This document shows, one piece after another, positions 22,630 to 34,429 of a stretch of 64,000 nucleotides of DNA. Each line of letters opens with the position of its first letter. Within the stretch, counting starts at the first letter, position 1. The position numbers and the translations under genes were made by a program. The notes below the pieces were generated by a model. It saw nothing but the letters and a program-made list of their open reading frames with translations. It was not told the origin of the DNA and searched no databases. The DNA is from Aedes albopictus (Eukaryota > Arthropoda > Insecta > Diptera > Culicidae), in contig NC_085137.1 in NCBI RefSeq assembly GCF_035046485.1, positions 311,251,164 to 311,315,163 on the forward strand. Direction: 5' to 3'.

Positions 22630-23092
22630 TGAGGAGATATGACCATAATTGAAAATGTCATTACTACGATTTAATTGCAATCAAATCTACTTTGACTGAA
22701 AAATTTATGGCTACTATGATCAAATAATATAAATCCTTCTCTAAGCTTATTTGCGCAACAGTCCTGCTTGCTTTAAGTACCAAATTTGTTCTAAAAACTG
22801 CCATTTTATAAGATTTCCACTATTTAGTACACATCCCATTCATTGAATAAAATATTAAGATATATCGGGGTTTCATACGCTCTCACAGAGCAAAACAACT
22901 CACGAGTTCTTCTGGAAAACAATTTCAAATTTTATATGAAGAAAGTCAACACAACTAACTTTAACTAAGATTAGACGAAAGTGGTTTTAACTTATATTTC
23001 ATCATAGTAGCCATGAATTTTTCTGTCAAAGTAGATTTGATTGCAATTAAATCGTAGTAATGACATTTTTATTATGGTCATATCTCCTGACG
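22630..23092. repeat. Inverted repeat pair, arms about 92 bp
   Basis: 22,630-22,722 (GAGATATGACCATAATTGAA onward) is nearly the reverse complement of 23,001-23,092. The loop is about 280 bp. It could be a MITE or the ends of a small DNA element; target duplications are unclear. Confidence 0.7.
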
Positions 23093-24300
23093 CGACAGGA
23101 TTTCTTTTATTAGATATGTTTCTTATAGAAAAGTGATCGATTATGCGCGAAAGTTAGTGTTTATTGATCCATTGTCAAATCATATCACCAACCATAGGTG
23201 ACTCCCAGACTGACAATGTACCCTACTCTACTAACAAAAAAATCCTTCCTGAGACAAACGTGGAGATGCAGCGATTCGCGGTCTTTTTAACAACGTTTGT
23301 CTTACTAACATTCTCTCCCTTCCTCGATGACCGTAAGGACGTGGCCGGCGCCGTTATTGACCTTAATAAAGTTGAGAGCTCTCGAACTGTGTACATTGAG
23401 AATAGTAAGCTAGTCCCAAGTCCTATTCATTGGTTCCTTGCAGTGATGGAATTACTCTCCTCATGAAGCAATTCGCGAGTGTAAAGCCAACACAAGGCTT
23501 ACTCACGATTCCGAGAGTAAACAGTGTGTGAGTTTATTCGCACCCGCCTGCTTCGTGTGTAAGAAGCAAAACAAAAACAGAAACACTCATGAGCTTTTAT
23601 TCGTGAAGAACTAGTGGAGGTGCGGGAAGTGCATTTTGTTGTGGTTATAATAGTAAATCCAGTGATGATCCAACATAAACTAATGCTTTATGCTTCATTG
23701 TTTCTGAAAAGCAGCACTGTCAGTCGTTAAAATGCGTTTTCCGTCAAAATGCAAAAAAAAACTCACGAAGCTTCGCGAATCACATGCGAGTGCTTGCCAG
23801 CTTCGTTTACTCACGAATAAAGAAGTGCGAGTATTCTCGGGCCCCTGTTGTTCACGAGTTTGTTTGTTTTGGTTTGTGTCTGCTCAGCTGCAATCTTCAT
23901 CATTTTCCATCCCTGGTTCCTTGTGCAATTTCGATTGCTCTGGTCAATCACGGAGTAGCAACTACGAATTGTGCGGTCATCTATGCTCATGCTCATGCAA
24001 TATTCAGAAAAAATATGCAGGAATTCATGTGTGAAACAAACTCTGGGCAAATTATTGTTGGAATCTTTGGATGGACTCACAAAATTTAGCCATTTAAACA
24101 AGCTTGTTATTTGGTAAAATTATAAATGTTAGATTGAAGTGATTCTCTTGGAGAAATACTTGTGAAATTTCTTGTGGTTCTTGAGTAAAAATGGATTGAT
24201 AATTATGGATAAAAACCTTGATTATCAGAATAGTTTATTTCTTGAAATATTTTTTCTGGAACTCTGAATTATTGATAATCTTTTAATTGGCTCAAATTTG
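23093..24300. other. Unassigned, ACTCACGA/ACTCATGAG-rich
   Basis: Motifs ACTCACGA, TTATTCGTGAAG and CTTCGCGA recur on both strands between 23,450 and 23,870, suggesting a subterminal-repeat DNA element whose ends I could not fix. The 100-codon frames at 23,164 and 23,732 are not recognised. Confidence 0.3.
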
Positions 24301-24311
24301 AAAGAAAAATC

Positions 24312-24355
24312 TGGCGGCCAGGGGGGACACGGCCCCCCTCCCCCTGCCCCTTCGG
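24312..24355. repeat. G-run/C-run patch
   Basis: GGCCAGGGGGGACACGGCCC followed by CCCCTCCCCC forms a GC-rich hairpin-capable patch in AT-rich DNA. It resembles the subterminal region of hAT-type elements, but no partner end was found. Confidence 0.4.
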
Positions 24356-24566
24356 GTTTTAGTGATGTGTTATTTTCAGAGAAATTTCAACAGAAAAAAG
24401 GTGCATTTGTTGACATGACATCCACCAACAAGTAAGATAAAAAAAAATATTTGAAAAAAATGCAGATGGACGTTTAAAATCTTTGATAGATATGTATGTG
24501 CAAAATGCAATTTAGAATAACTTTGTTAAGGACACCATAACCCTTTATCTATTACTCTACGACATA

Positions 24567-25009
24567 CAGAGGATAGACAAAATGATCGGGACCGGCAAAA
24601 TCTTCACTTTTCAAGAAACAGTCAAATAGCTGTAACTTCAATTTGAAACTGTGAGTTTCTCAACTAGCTGTGTATCAGTGGTCCAAGTTTGGAAAAGACC
24701 AGGCTATTCTACACTAACTTAGAAAGATTCTAGAAAAAGGTATAATTACCCAAAATCCAACTTTGAGCTGTTATATCTCCTGATTCAATGAACTGAATGC
24801 AATGAAATTATTAACATTTATGACTTTTATAACGAGCTTCGAAAAACTTTTGACTAAACTTAAAATTCTAAATACGGAAGAAAATATTAAAGATTAGATT
24901 ACAGTAGAAATTTGAGGATATTTGATACAGTTTTCGAAAAGTTACAGTTAGTTGAACGTTCTTTGAATAGTGGAAACTTTGCCTTCACGATCATTTTGTC
25001 TATTCCCTG
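24567..25009. mobile_element. Mariner-type MITE, complete
   Basis: Ends CAGAGGATAGACAAAATGAT and ATCATTTTGTCTATTCCCTG are inverted, flanked by TA on both sides, as for Tc1/mariner elements. Length 443 bp, non-coding. Related copies end at 18,262 and start at 21,397. Confidence 0.85.
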
Positions 25010-25209
25010 TATATTGTTTTACTTGTACATGGTCTCTAGAGATCATATTTTCTAGAAGTCATGCACGCATTGCTCGGATCCAGCGGCAGGAGGAAAAACT
25101 TTTATGACGACTTAACACACGCCGAATCCCGCTAAAACTAAATTTCTTCTAATGTTATCTGCTAAAGTTGTTTTTGTTTTATTCTTCAATCATTTAACCT
25201 AATTTACAG
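25010..25209. other. AT-rich spacer
   Basis: No feature recognised. Confidence 0.4.
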
Positions 25210-25612
25210 CTCTTTTGTCCACTAGGGCATTGCGTGAGCGATTCCAATTGGAAGCTGTACTTACACTTTGTACAGCGCCTAAATGTATTCTTTTCTAACT
25301 CTACTATATCGAACTGGTTGCCGTTGCACTACTTTTACTTTCCACCCTATCATGGTAGAATGATGTACATGAGGATGTTGATGTGTGGCTGTTGGTTGTT
25401 CCCTTTTCCAGTCCGATTGGGGGTCCATTATGAGTTGCCGTTCACCGATGTCCAAATATCCAGGTGTATTTGAGCCATTGGCACAGAAGAGGGTCAGTGT
25501 CAGCTGCTCTCAGGGGGAAAGAGCAACTGACGAAAGTGCTGGGCTGGGATCGAACCCATGTCCATCTGCTTATGAAGCAAACGTGTGATCAATTGCGTCA
25601 CGGGCCCCGGCA
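25210..25612 (-). mobile_element. tRNA-derived SINE, minus strand
   Basis: Read on the minus strand from 25,612, the head carries a perfect RNA polymerase III B box, GGTTCGATCC (25,547-25,556 complement), about 55 bases in, followed by a body of about 340 bp. The tail sequence TTTGTCCACTAGGGC near 25,214 recurs at 60,658, so this family is dispersed. The A box is weak. No clear target duplication. Confidence 0.65.
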
Positions 25613-25665
25613 AAAAATAGTTGTCTTAAGTGATAAATTTGACTTCTATCAAAACTTCATTCGAT

Positions 25666-26058
25666 TTACAGCCCACAAGTCATCATATAATGCGCCTTTT
25701 CATACCACCTATTATATTTTAGATGATATTTTGGCCCATTATTGTGTCCCTGAACCTTGTGTGAATCCTCCAGCAACAACCAATAATAGCTATTAGTGGA
25801 AATCAACTGCACATCCGATAGATTTTCTTGTGATTGTACACAAAGATAGTTTAAGAACAAAACTCCAGCGAAATGTAGAAATAACCACATATTCGAAATA
25901 ATATTCCATATAATGTAATCCACATACAAAATAGTGATTACCAAAAAGAATAATAATATCAGAATTCCTTCAGTTACATCGATTTTTCTTCTCTTCCCGA
26001 GTAGCATTGGTGATCTACACAAATCACTGATCGCTGCTAGGAAGAGGAAACATAGCAT
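25666..26058 (-). CDS. Possible exon of a multi-pass membrane protein
   Basis: A 130-codon minus-strand frame is rich in hydrophobic segments: LCFLFLAAI near the start, ILILLFFLVITILYVDYIIW at about residues 32-51, and WLFLHFAGVLFLNYL at about 59-73, then a more polar tail. This is more membrane-like than neighbouring chance frames. A possible splice acceptor (TTTTACAAG) lies just upstream. Insect chemoreceptor exons can look like this, but no diagnostic motif is present and I do not recognise the protein. It follows a SINE and has no visible partner exons. It may equally be a chance AT-rich frame. Confidence 0.25.
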   Translation of the reverse strand: MLCFLFLAAISDLCRSPMLLGKRRKIDVTEGILILLFFLVITILYVDYIIWNIISNMWLFLHFAGVLFLNYLCVQSQENLSDVQLISTNSYYWLLLEDSHKVQGHNNGPKYHLKYNRWYEKAHYMMTCGL

Positions 26059-26059
26059 C

Positions 26060-26599
26060 GGCAGAATGTTCCTTGTAAAATTAAACGACGTATCGAATCA
26101 CGCTAGTAGTTTGAGCGAGACAGAGAATTATAAGCCAAATAATACAAAGAAGTGGAATATTAATTCATAGTGTTAGTTTTAAAATACTTTTAGATGTAGT
26201 GACCAGAGCATAATGCATCAGTGACATTGAATAGTAATGTAAGAATAAATGTCAATCTAGTCATGATACGAGACATTTTATCCTATTAATAAGAATAAAA
26301 AAAATCAAACAATGAAAAAGGACGATTTTCAAAACTCAAAGAATAAACTTTTTACGAACACATATGTACAAATTAAAATAAACAAAAATACAATTGATGT
26401 TTGCACGTAAACCTAGTTGTCTACTTATTCGCATGTGTATTAAACCATCGTAGATATCTGCAAATAAAAATCACACATCGAGTCCCAGATTATAAACCAT
26501 GGTGTTAAAATCATTTGTGAGAAACTTCATATCTTTTTGGATCACTGACTGCTGTTGACAAGTTGCATGGATGGGCTTCGAGTACAAGACATACTTAAT
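26060..26599. other. AT-rich spacer
   Basis: No feature recognised. Confidence 0.4.
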
Positions 26600-26822
26600 T
26601 GTCAAGGATCTACAGGTAAGTAGTATGTTTGGTTATGGGTATCATCATGAATTACTATGGATGTCACATGCAGCCAGAAGTTGTTGCACAAATTGACCGA
26701 AACTCAACACTAGACGAAGAAAAAAATATTTATCACCTGGAGTGGGAATCGAATCCTAATTCCACAGCATGGTATTAGCATGTAAGCCTTGCATTACCAC
26801 GAGACTACAACACTAATAACCT
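26600..26822 (-). mobile_element. tRNA-derived SINE-like sequence, minus strand
   Basis: On the minus strand, an A-box-like TAGTCTCGTGGTAATGC and a B box GGATTCGATTCCC (complement of 26,744-26,756) are spaced as in a tRNA head, followed by an unrelated body. The 3' limit is approximate. Confidence 0.5.
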
Positions 26823-27684
26823 AAAAAAAATCTTCAAATAATATCTGATGATAAGTAATTTTTATAGCATAATTGAGAATCAAGATTAATTGTTGTGTTA
26901 GCGTTGCCTCAGAAATCAATACTCGACCGCTATCAAGATCGTTACCAACTCACAATACAACATTTCTCCAAGTGACATCCGACTGTATCACAATCTGAAC
27001 ACATTCTAACCACTTGCATTCCTGCTGGCTGGATTTGAATCCCTTCAGTAGGGACTATGGGTACCGCTACCTCATCACCCCTAGCATTGTGAATGATATT
27101 CAAATCAGCGTGTTTGTAGATACACCAGTGCTCGCGTCTCCGCTACCTGTTCAGAGGATGCACGAGGTCGAAAAGAAGGACGGAAGGAAGCTAGGAAGGA
27201 AGGATTTGGTCAATCATTCCTAGAACAGGACCGGTCAAACCGGTTATAATTAAAGATGATACAGGGCGCAGAATTTTGTGTCCAGAAATTTTTCACACAG
27301 TCCACAAATGGGACGAAGCGCTCGGCCCGTATCGGAATGGAAAAAGAACGGGCAAAAGGGTTGACGATGTGGGCCTTTGGCAAATTCGTATAAGGGTTTA
27401 ATCTTAATGTGTTATCTTATCCTTGCTGCTCTGGGACAAGGATATGTGCAACTGTTTAGCTATGCATACCTGGTTGAATGGATGTTGCGAGGATTGTGGA
27501 TGCAATGACCGACGACCCTTTCGCGAGAGGCGATGATGAGAACGGAAACCGGTTTGGACAGCGCCCAGTTTGGGACGTGAATTAATAAGAATGGTCTAGC
27601 ATGGGAATCCTCTCATTCCGCTACAATGAACGATGCTTCTACAAAATATACGTTACATTGACAAAAGTAAAAAATCAGCCATTC
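26823..27684. other. Unassigned
   Basis: Contains GAAGGAAGCTAGGAAGGAAG (about 27,183) and a few GC-richer patches. No coding frame beyond 69 codons and no paired ends. Confidence 0.4.
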
Positions 27685-27686
27685 TA

Positions 27687-28608
27687 GAGAAAAACGATAT
27701 AGTGCATCTCCGATTGTCGTGAAACTTGGTGGGCTTGTAGTTCTTCGGAAATAATTAGACCCGTATTTTTTTTATTTCGTCATTAGGGTGACCAATTTTC
27801 ATATAGGGTGGTCCAAAAAATTAAGGTTTTTCAAAATTAAAAATTTTCACAAAATCGTAACTTTTGAACCAGTTGACCGATTTTAAACTTTTTTTTTGTT
27901 TGAAAGCTATTGAATTGTAGTTTTCAGGAAAAATACGTTAAAAGGACTGATATGTAAAGAGTACTATAAAATATGCAAATATATTAGTTTTTTCACGTTT
28001 TCATGGTCTCGGGACCAAAGAGGTACCCTGGTTTTATATTTTAATCAGAAAATTCAGGAAATTTGGCGTAACATATCAAAAAATCAGAGATGTATGTTTT
28101 TTAGTTTTTGAGATATGATTTTTTTGAAAATAAAAGGTCAAATTTTCCCATGCAAATTTGATTATATTTTGATTTCTATAATATTATGGGTACCAAAAGC
28201 ACCAGGAATCACTTTAAAAAGCAATACTATGCATAGTTTTATGAGAATTTGCATTTTCAAGCAATTTTAGAGTAGCTAATACTAAAATATATGACCCTCT
28301 ATGTTCAAAAAATCATATCTCAAAAACAACACAACATACATTTCTGATTTTTTGATATGTTACGCCAAATTTTCTGAATTTTCTGATAAAAATATAAAAC
28401 CAGGGTACCTCTTTGGTCCCGAGACCATGAAAACGTGAAAAAAGTAATATAATTGCATATTTTATAGTACTCTTTACATTTTAGCCCCTTTAACGTATTT
28501 TTCCTGAAAACTACAATTCAATAGCTTTCAACCAAAAAAATACGGGTCTAATTATTTCCGAAGAACTACAAGCCCACCAAGTTTCACGACAATCGGAGAT
28601 CGTTTTTC
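27687..28608. mobile_element. Foldback element, 0.92 kb, TA-flanked
   Basis: Arms of over 300 bp are reverse complements: CATCTCCGATTGTCGTGAAA at the left mirrors CGACAATCGGAGATCGTTTT at the right, and GGTCTCGGGACCAAAGAGGT mirrors its complement near 28,420. TA lies outside both ends. The left arm carries an extra block of about 125 bp (about 27,775-27,900) that the right arm lacks, so one arm gained or lost it after formation. Confidence 0.85.
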
Positions 28609-28610
28609 TA

Positions 28611-28829
28611 TGGAATGGATGAAATGAAAAAAAAGTATTCGAGATACTTGGTCATTGAGAAGCATAAAGAAATGTTGTGTTATAGGACCGGTACAAAACA
28701 TTGGAATATTTCTGGCATAACATATTACAAGGGCCTAAGTGCTTTTTGTAAACAAACATGTTTAAGTCTTTTTTGGGCTCGGTTCGTATTATTCTGTTGC
28801 TGATTTTCCGTTACAATGTTTTTTTTTAC
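28611..28829. other. Unassigned
   Basis: A 62-codon plus frame starts at 28,615; not recognised as a gene. Confidence 0.3.
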
Positions 28830-28990
28830 GAACAACCCCCTACTTTCCGGAGCACCATAGTGCACAATTGAGCTTTGAGTCCTCCCCTGGAACTCGGACG
28901 TTGATCAGCCGCCCCTAACATGGGGATCAGATGCTGTTGTGAGCTGCTCCTCCTGGAGAACAGACGCTCAAATTTGCCTAAGGACCCGAC
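28830..28990 (-). pseudogene. Non-LTR leader fragment, related to 61,640-61,800
   Basis: Shares long blocks with 61,640-61,800, for example GATCAGCCGCCCCTAACAT and TGTTGTGAGC followed by GCTCCTCC. At 61 kb the same block lies upstream of an endonuclease-type frame, so this is a detached 5' leader of the same family on the minus strand. Confidence 0.6.
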
Positions 28991-29414
28991 CTTCTGATGT
29001 CTGATAAATAAATAAAGAAATGCATATTATTATGTAAACAAAACGCGGCAGCCAGTAGTAGGCTGGCCCCTTCGGACGAATGCCGGAAAAACAACTACTT
29101 GTAGTTGTGCACCACCACGCTTAGGGCACTGAAAGCGATTGACCCAGGAACGGGTCCAAAGCAGAAGGATGTTTACAACTAAGTAAAATTAAATCGGAAA
29201 TTGAATCGCGAAATCCATTAAATTGGAAATGATCAAATATACATTTATTGCTAAAATAGAAGAAAGTTTTTTTTGCGTTATTGAATTGCATCATATACCT
29301 ACCTAAATAGTCGAAAGGTTTATTCAATCAACCTCATCTGACAAATCTTCATGACAGATAATAAAATCAAAACATGTTCTCATCCGACCCCTCCGACCGC
29401 GTACGTTTTACCTT
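28991..29414. other. Unassigned
   Basis: AT-rich with a GC-richer patch near 29,045-29,085. No element ends recognised. Confidence 0.4.
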
Positions 29415-29418
29415 TTAA

Positions 29419-29630
29419 GGCTCAAGCATCCGTCATCATTTTTCGGAAAATGAAAAGCAGTTTTCTCGCTGTAAATCAAAACATCGACCATGAAAAGATA
29501 TTCACTGCATTCTATTCCTCATGTGAAGCACAGTGAATATATTTTCATAGCGAAGACTTTTGTTTTGAACGAAAAAACTGCTTTTAAATATTTGATGATG
29601 ACGATGATTTCAATGACGAATTGTTGAACG
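29419..29630 (-). mobile_element. 212-bp MITE in TTAA, copy 2
   Basis: Flanked by TTAA on both sides. Same family, same length and opposite orientation to 10,899-11,110, sharing GAAAAGCAGTTTTCTC-type arms and ATTCACTGCATTC in the loop. Confidence 0.85.
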
Positions 29631-29940
29631 TTAAAAGCGTCGACCCCTTTTCTTAGCGCTGTAAGTAATCCTTCTCATTCCTTACATCCGACCAACCGAT
29701 GGATGTCCGACTGACATCGACGCCGCGCATCGCTAGCAGCTAGCAGCAAGCACCTCGGCAAATTCGTTGATGACCTTTTCACTCACCCTTTGCTTCTCAG
29801 GAAAACCCTTTCCTATGTCTGTCCTCGTTTGTCAGTGCACCAGAGGCTATCCTTTGGGACCGAAATGCTGCAGGACGATGTCCAAACCGGTCTTTTGGGT
29901 GGTATATGGAAAGAAAAAATACCGTAGGGTGGAAAACTGG
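29631..29940. other. Unassigned, upstream of duplicated segment
   Basis: Contains ATCGCTAGCAGCTAGCAGC and short frames on both strands that run into the duplicated block. No recognised domain. Confidence 0.35.
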
Positions 29941-30656
29941 ACTGGCCAGTTTTGGACCGAAGAAGTTTTTTCCTTGCTGGAAGGATAAGGCTGCTTCATT
30001 CTCATTCGGGACAAGTCTTCGTTGGAAGGACACTGATTTCGGAACCGTGGGAATCGTCGACTTGAACGTGGTAATGTGCTTTATTGCCGGATAGCTTATT
30101 TGCATATCGAATTTAAAATCCCACTGACTAACGATTGCCTGGATTGTGACGTGACCGCCCCGAGCAGAGGGGAATATCAAATTAATAACTACGAAATCAC
30201 AAAACCTGTTTTTATATCTTGTTTTGTTATTATTGAATTATCAAGGCATTACGTTTCCATAACATGTTTTGTTGGACAATCTTATTTTGTTATGACCAAG
30301 CAATTGGTATGCAGCCCTTAAATAACATCTCAATATTACATTCTGTTGTGGAACAAGTTTGGTTATTATTGTATTATTGAGAGTGCACAAATACTTTATG
30401 GTATTGCTATCTAAACTAAAACAAATTTTGAAACAAAACCTACGTCATTCTACAACGTTATTTACAGCATTTGAGGGAAAGCAACTGCATATTCACTCAT
30501 CAATTTGTCTTCCTCTTCCATTTATCATTACATCCAAACTGAGACAAAGTGCATGCCCCATATCACTAGCTAGTATTCCGTGGGAAAAAGTTTGCATAAT
30601 GCACCAGAAAAACTGTTTAACGATTTTTTGAAAAGTGCGCAAAGTTAGGCCCTAGG
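29941..30656 (+). repeat. 716-bp direct repeat, copy 1 (unit A)
   Basis: Starts ACTGGCCAGTTTTGGACC and ends TTAGGCCCTAGG. I find no differences from 30,996-31,711 by eye; their translated frames are also identical. It contains TTGTTAT-rich AT DNA and no recognised gene. The ends are not TG..CA, so it is not an LTR. Confidence 0.9.
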
Positions 30657-30996
30657 TTTTATGTGTTACTTCTATTTGTCTGTGGAGTCATTATGCGTTA
30701 TAAAGAACAGTATAAAATGTATGCACAAGTCATTGATCGAACGTGGATGCATTCCCGGAACCTAAAAATTCGCAGTAAATCTGGAAGAGATGCACGCATT
30801 TTTTTTTAAAGAACATTTTTTTTTCATCTGATAAAATTATCAATAAATAAATAAATAAATCAAAAAAGGGTGGCAAATATAGGACTTCCAAGTATCTCCA
30901 CGCTCACCGCTAGCTTCATCCATTTCATCTCCCAAACTGAAAACAGTTCTGAAACTACTACAATCAATGCACCACAAACTACTACTACACAACGTA
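30657..30996 (+). repeat. 340-bp segment between the copies (unit B), repeated at 36,571
   Basis: Matches 36,571-36,910 over its full length, including the poly-T runs and an (AATA)n tract, and stops exactly where unit A' begins. No coding capacity. Confidence 0.9.
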
Positions 30997-31711
30997 CTGG
31001 CCAGTTTTGGACCGAAGAAGTTTTTTCCTTGCTGGAAGGATAAGGCTGCTTCATTCTCATTCGGGACAAGTCTTCGTTGGAAGGACACTGATTTCGGAAC
31101 CGTGGGAATCGTCGACTTGAACGTGGTAATGTGCTTTATTGCCGGATAGCTTATTTGCATATCGAATTTAAAATCCCACTGACTAACGATTGCCTGGATT
31201 GTGACGTGACCGCCCCGAGCAGAGGGGAATATCAAATTAATAACTACGAAATCACAAAACCTGTTTTTATATCTTGTTTTGTTATTATTGAATTATCAAG
31301 GCATTACGTTTCCATAACATGTTTTGTTGGACAATCTTATTTTGTTATGACCAAGCAATTGGTATGCAGCCCTTAAATAACATCTCAATATTACATTCTG
31401 TTGTGGAACAAGTTTGGTTATTATTGTATTATTGAGAGTGCACAAATACTTTATGGTATTGCTATCTAAACTAAAACAAATTTTGAAACAAAACCTACGT
31501 CATTCTACAACGTTATTTACAGCATTTGAGGGAAAGCAACTGCATATTCACTCATCAATTTGTCTTCCTCTTCCATTTATCATTACATCCAAACTGAGAC
31601 AAAGTGCATGCCCCATATCACTAGCTAGTATTCCGTGGGAAAAAGTTTGCATAATGCACCAGAAAAACTGTTTAACGATTTTTTGAAAAGTGCGCAAAGT
31701 TAGGCCCTAGG
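30996..31711 (+). repeat. 716-bp direct repeat, copy 2 (unit A')
   Basis: Second copy of the 29,941-30,656 block, offset by exactly 1,055 bp. The sequence diverges immediately after CCCTAGG in both copies. Confidence 0.9.
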
Positions 31712-32339
31712 TGCGCAAAGTATGGTACGCTTACGGTATCACATTTGATAAGAGGTGTGGTATATTACGTGACATGGAGGTGCTGTAATGTGTACAAAAC
31801 AAAGTCCCTGCTGGGCGGCGCGAGGTTTTGCTAAATTTCTGAAATTGACTGAGTTGTAGCTGAAAAGTACCCAAAATACCAGCCACTGCCCAAGTGGCGC
31901 AGTACCCTGCATACATCTAAACGAGAACATAGCAGACGATATTGAAGGTTTTTAAGGTTTTCAAAGGGACGTTCCAGATTCCGCCTTTGACATGTGAATT
32001 TCAATGATAAAAATGTCAAACTTATCGAATAAACTTGTTTGAACGAAGCTAATACAGACAGCTGAATCCAAAATTGTAGATGGTTTTGAATGGGATTTTT
32101 CAGAAATATTTTGTATTTCACATGTTTTCCCTGTCGTTCCAGAGGATGAAATCGGATCTACCTATTTGAAAGATAGGTACATGAATAGTTGAAAATACAC
32201 CTATTAGGGAAGAGAGAAACTGAAGTTCGCATTCTCACATGTTGGTCTAAATATATAGAATTCTCAGCCATCACGAAGTCATATATGATGTAGAATAGGA
32301 TGCTAAAGTGGAGGCCATACCTGACTAGATGAACATAAC
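31712..32339. other. Unassigned
   Basis: Overlapping minus-strand frames (61-96 codons) with no recognised domain. Confidence 0.35.
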
Positions 32340-32590
32340 AATAATATATCATAATTATATCTCAATGTGATATAACTAACAAATTATGTTATAATTTTGT
32401 TATGACATTGACTGTTTCAAACTTTTTCAAACTAAATTATAACAAAATATATTATAATCTTTTGTAACTAGTTTTGTTACAAATAAATCAGAACAAACTC
32501 TGTTATAACTTTGTTATTTTTGCAACTGAACAAAATAATCAGTTGCAAAATAACATAATTATATCAGAATATGAAATAATTTTAATTTTT
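32340..32590. repeat. TTGTTATAA-rich repetitive patch
   Basis: Variants of TTATAATTTTGTTATGAC and ATAACAAAAT recur on both strands. Similar patches lie within unit A (about 30,190-30,430) and at 38,800-39,060, suggesting a common AT-rich repeat family. Confidence 0.5.
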
Positions 32591-33904
32591 AGCTATATTA
32601 CAAAAAATGAGAAATTTGATTAAGTATTCGTTTTTTTTTTTTTCATTGCTTGTAGAGCAAAAGGTAGATGGATAGCAGGTAAAAGATCAGAAAATGTTTA
32701 TAAGGAAACAGCTTTATTCTATGTAATTGAAAAATTAAAAAAAAACATTCAATTGCTGTTGTGGGGCTGCAGTTTTGCTTGTTTTTCATTGCGTAGAATG
32801 CCGGAAGCGTATCCGGCTACCCTCAAAACTGAAAAGTACTCATATTTTTTCAACTTTGAACTGATTTAAGTGAACTTCGACTCGTTTGAATAAGAAATCT
32901 TTTTTGTTATTGATTGGTTATGCGAATAGAACGATTGGGTTACGCGGTATTCCCAAAAGTCCAAATTTTCTGGAACATATCCTTATGCTATTGAGGGGCC
33001 CAGATGCAAAGAGGTGTAAGTGACCGTTTTGTCGAGTTTGAGCTGAACATATCAAAAAATCTTCAAATTTCAAGCTCACAGGAACTTTTTAAAGATTATT
33101 TTTATGATGATTAGAAAAAATACAGTAAATCAGAGAAAATTGGGTTGATATTGAAACTCCATATATTTTGAATGGGATGAAAAACTGGTGAAAAACTTCA
33201 AAGCTCATTTACTCGAAAGTGGGTTTTTGTAACTTACACCCCTTTGCTCCTAAGCTCCTATATTCTAATATCGGCGTTGTTGGAGTTAGCGTATTGAAAA
33301 AAATATGGTTCCTCGTGAAACATGCTTCGTAATTACACTGTTGAAAACGCTTTGACATCTACGTGCAGCACAACAGAACATGTGCTCGATGAACAAATTG
33401 AGATTTGAATTATGAAAATGCTACGGTCAACCTTGGCTTGGTCAGCCAAAGCAAAATCAAGAAATTGACATTTCTGCTTCGTAATGATTACTTTGAAGTC
33501 AATACTTTGGGCCTAGGCTGGGCAGATATGCTATTGGTGATTTGATGGTGCATGAAGAAGAAGAAGAACGATGGTGTTTTGAAAAATCCTATCCCTACCA
33601 CACAGGAGAAGATTTTAAAATATCTCTATAAAATCTAAAACAAAATCTAATTAAAAACGGTTTGATGTACGGTGTAAGACTTTGGACGGACTACATATTG
33701 AACGTATAATAAAATTAAATTTAACATTTTTTTTCTTGGTAAGGTACTTAATTTGTACCAATCACCAATTGGGTTTTTTAAATTAAGAATAATATATTGA
33801 TTTTTTTATTTTATTCGAAAGAGCACTTTTTTTTAAGCCAGTATGATTTTTTTCAGATTTTTTAAACTTTATTTTGATACCTTAAGCTTCAATTACAAAA
33901 AGAT
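32591..33904. other. Unassigned AT-rich DNA
   Basis: Poly-T runs at about 32,629 and 33,830, and a GAAGAAGAAGAAG microsatellite near 33,557. No gene or paired ends seen. Confidence 0.4.
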
Positions 33905-34406
33905 TTTTTGAAATCACCTTTTGACAGCTGGGCAATTGCTTGACAGCTCCGCCCAGTACGAAATGCGACGAGGGGTGATTCGACAAATCGATCCCATACA
34001 AACTTTAAATCGATTTTTAAATAGGTTCCCGGGCACCAAAGTTCATGAAAATTTGGATTTCGGCTCAGTTTGGCATGTAGATTGTGAATATGGAATTATC
34101 TCAACACCACTAAAGAAGCCAATTGCAGCTGGTCTATGGAAAATTCCACGTGTATGGCAATTCGGGTTTTTTCTTAACTCACGATGACCAGATCGGTTCA
34201 GTCGGATTTGTTTTTGATGGAAAAAATAAATCTGGATCAAATGATATCAATATTGTCAAAATCGGAGAAAATTTATCGCAGATATAACCATTACATAGTT
34301 TACCTTCTTTATTTTATTGTCTGCTGTTTCATATTATGAAGTAAAAAATAAAGGCATTGTAACTTCTAGAAATTTCATCAGACTCTTCCGTATTTTTTTA
34401 TTTTAT
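33905..34406. other. Unassigned, 88-codon plus frame
   Basis: A plus frame at 33,921-34,187 has no recognised domain. The stretch TTGACAGCTGGGCAATTGC with the following TTGACAGCTC may be a small direct repeat. Probably part of an old element. Confidence 0.3.
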
Positions 34407-34429
34407 TCATTGCTATAAGTTGAGTTTTG
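34407..34429 (+). repeat. 23-bp direct repeat, left copy
   Basis: Identical to 37,607-37,629 (starts TCATTGCTATAAG). The match ends abruptly on both sides, as for a target-site duplication around the 3.2-kb interval between them. Confidence 0.8.

Noticed and set aside
29941..31711. Units A and A' as LTRs around a tiny retroelement
   Set aside because: No TG..CA ends, no primer-binding site or purine tract, and the middle segment occurs on its own at 36,571.
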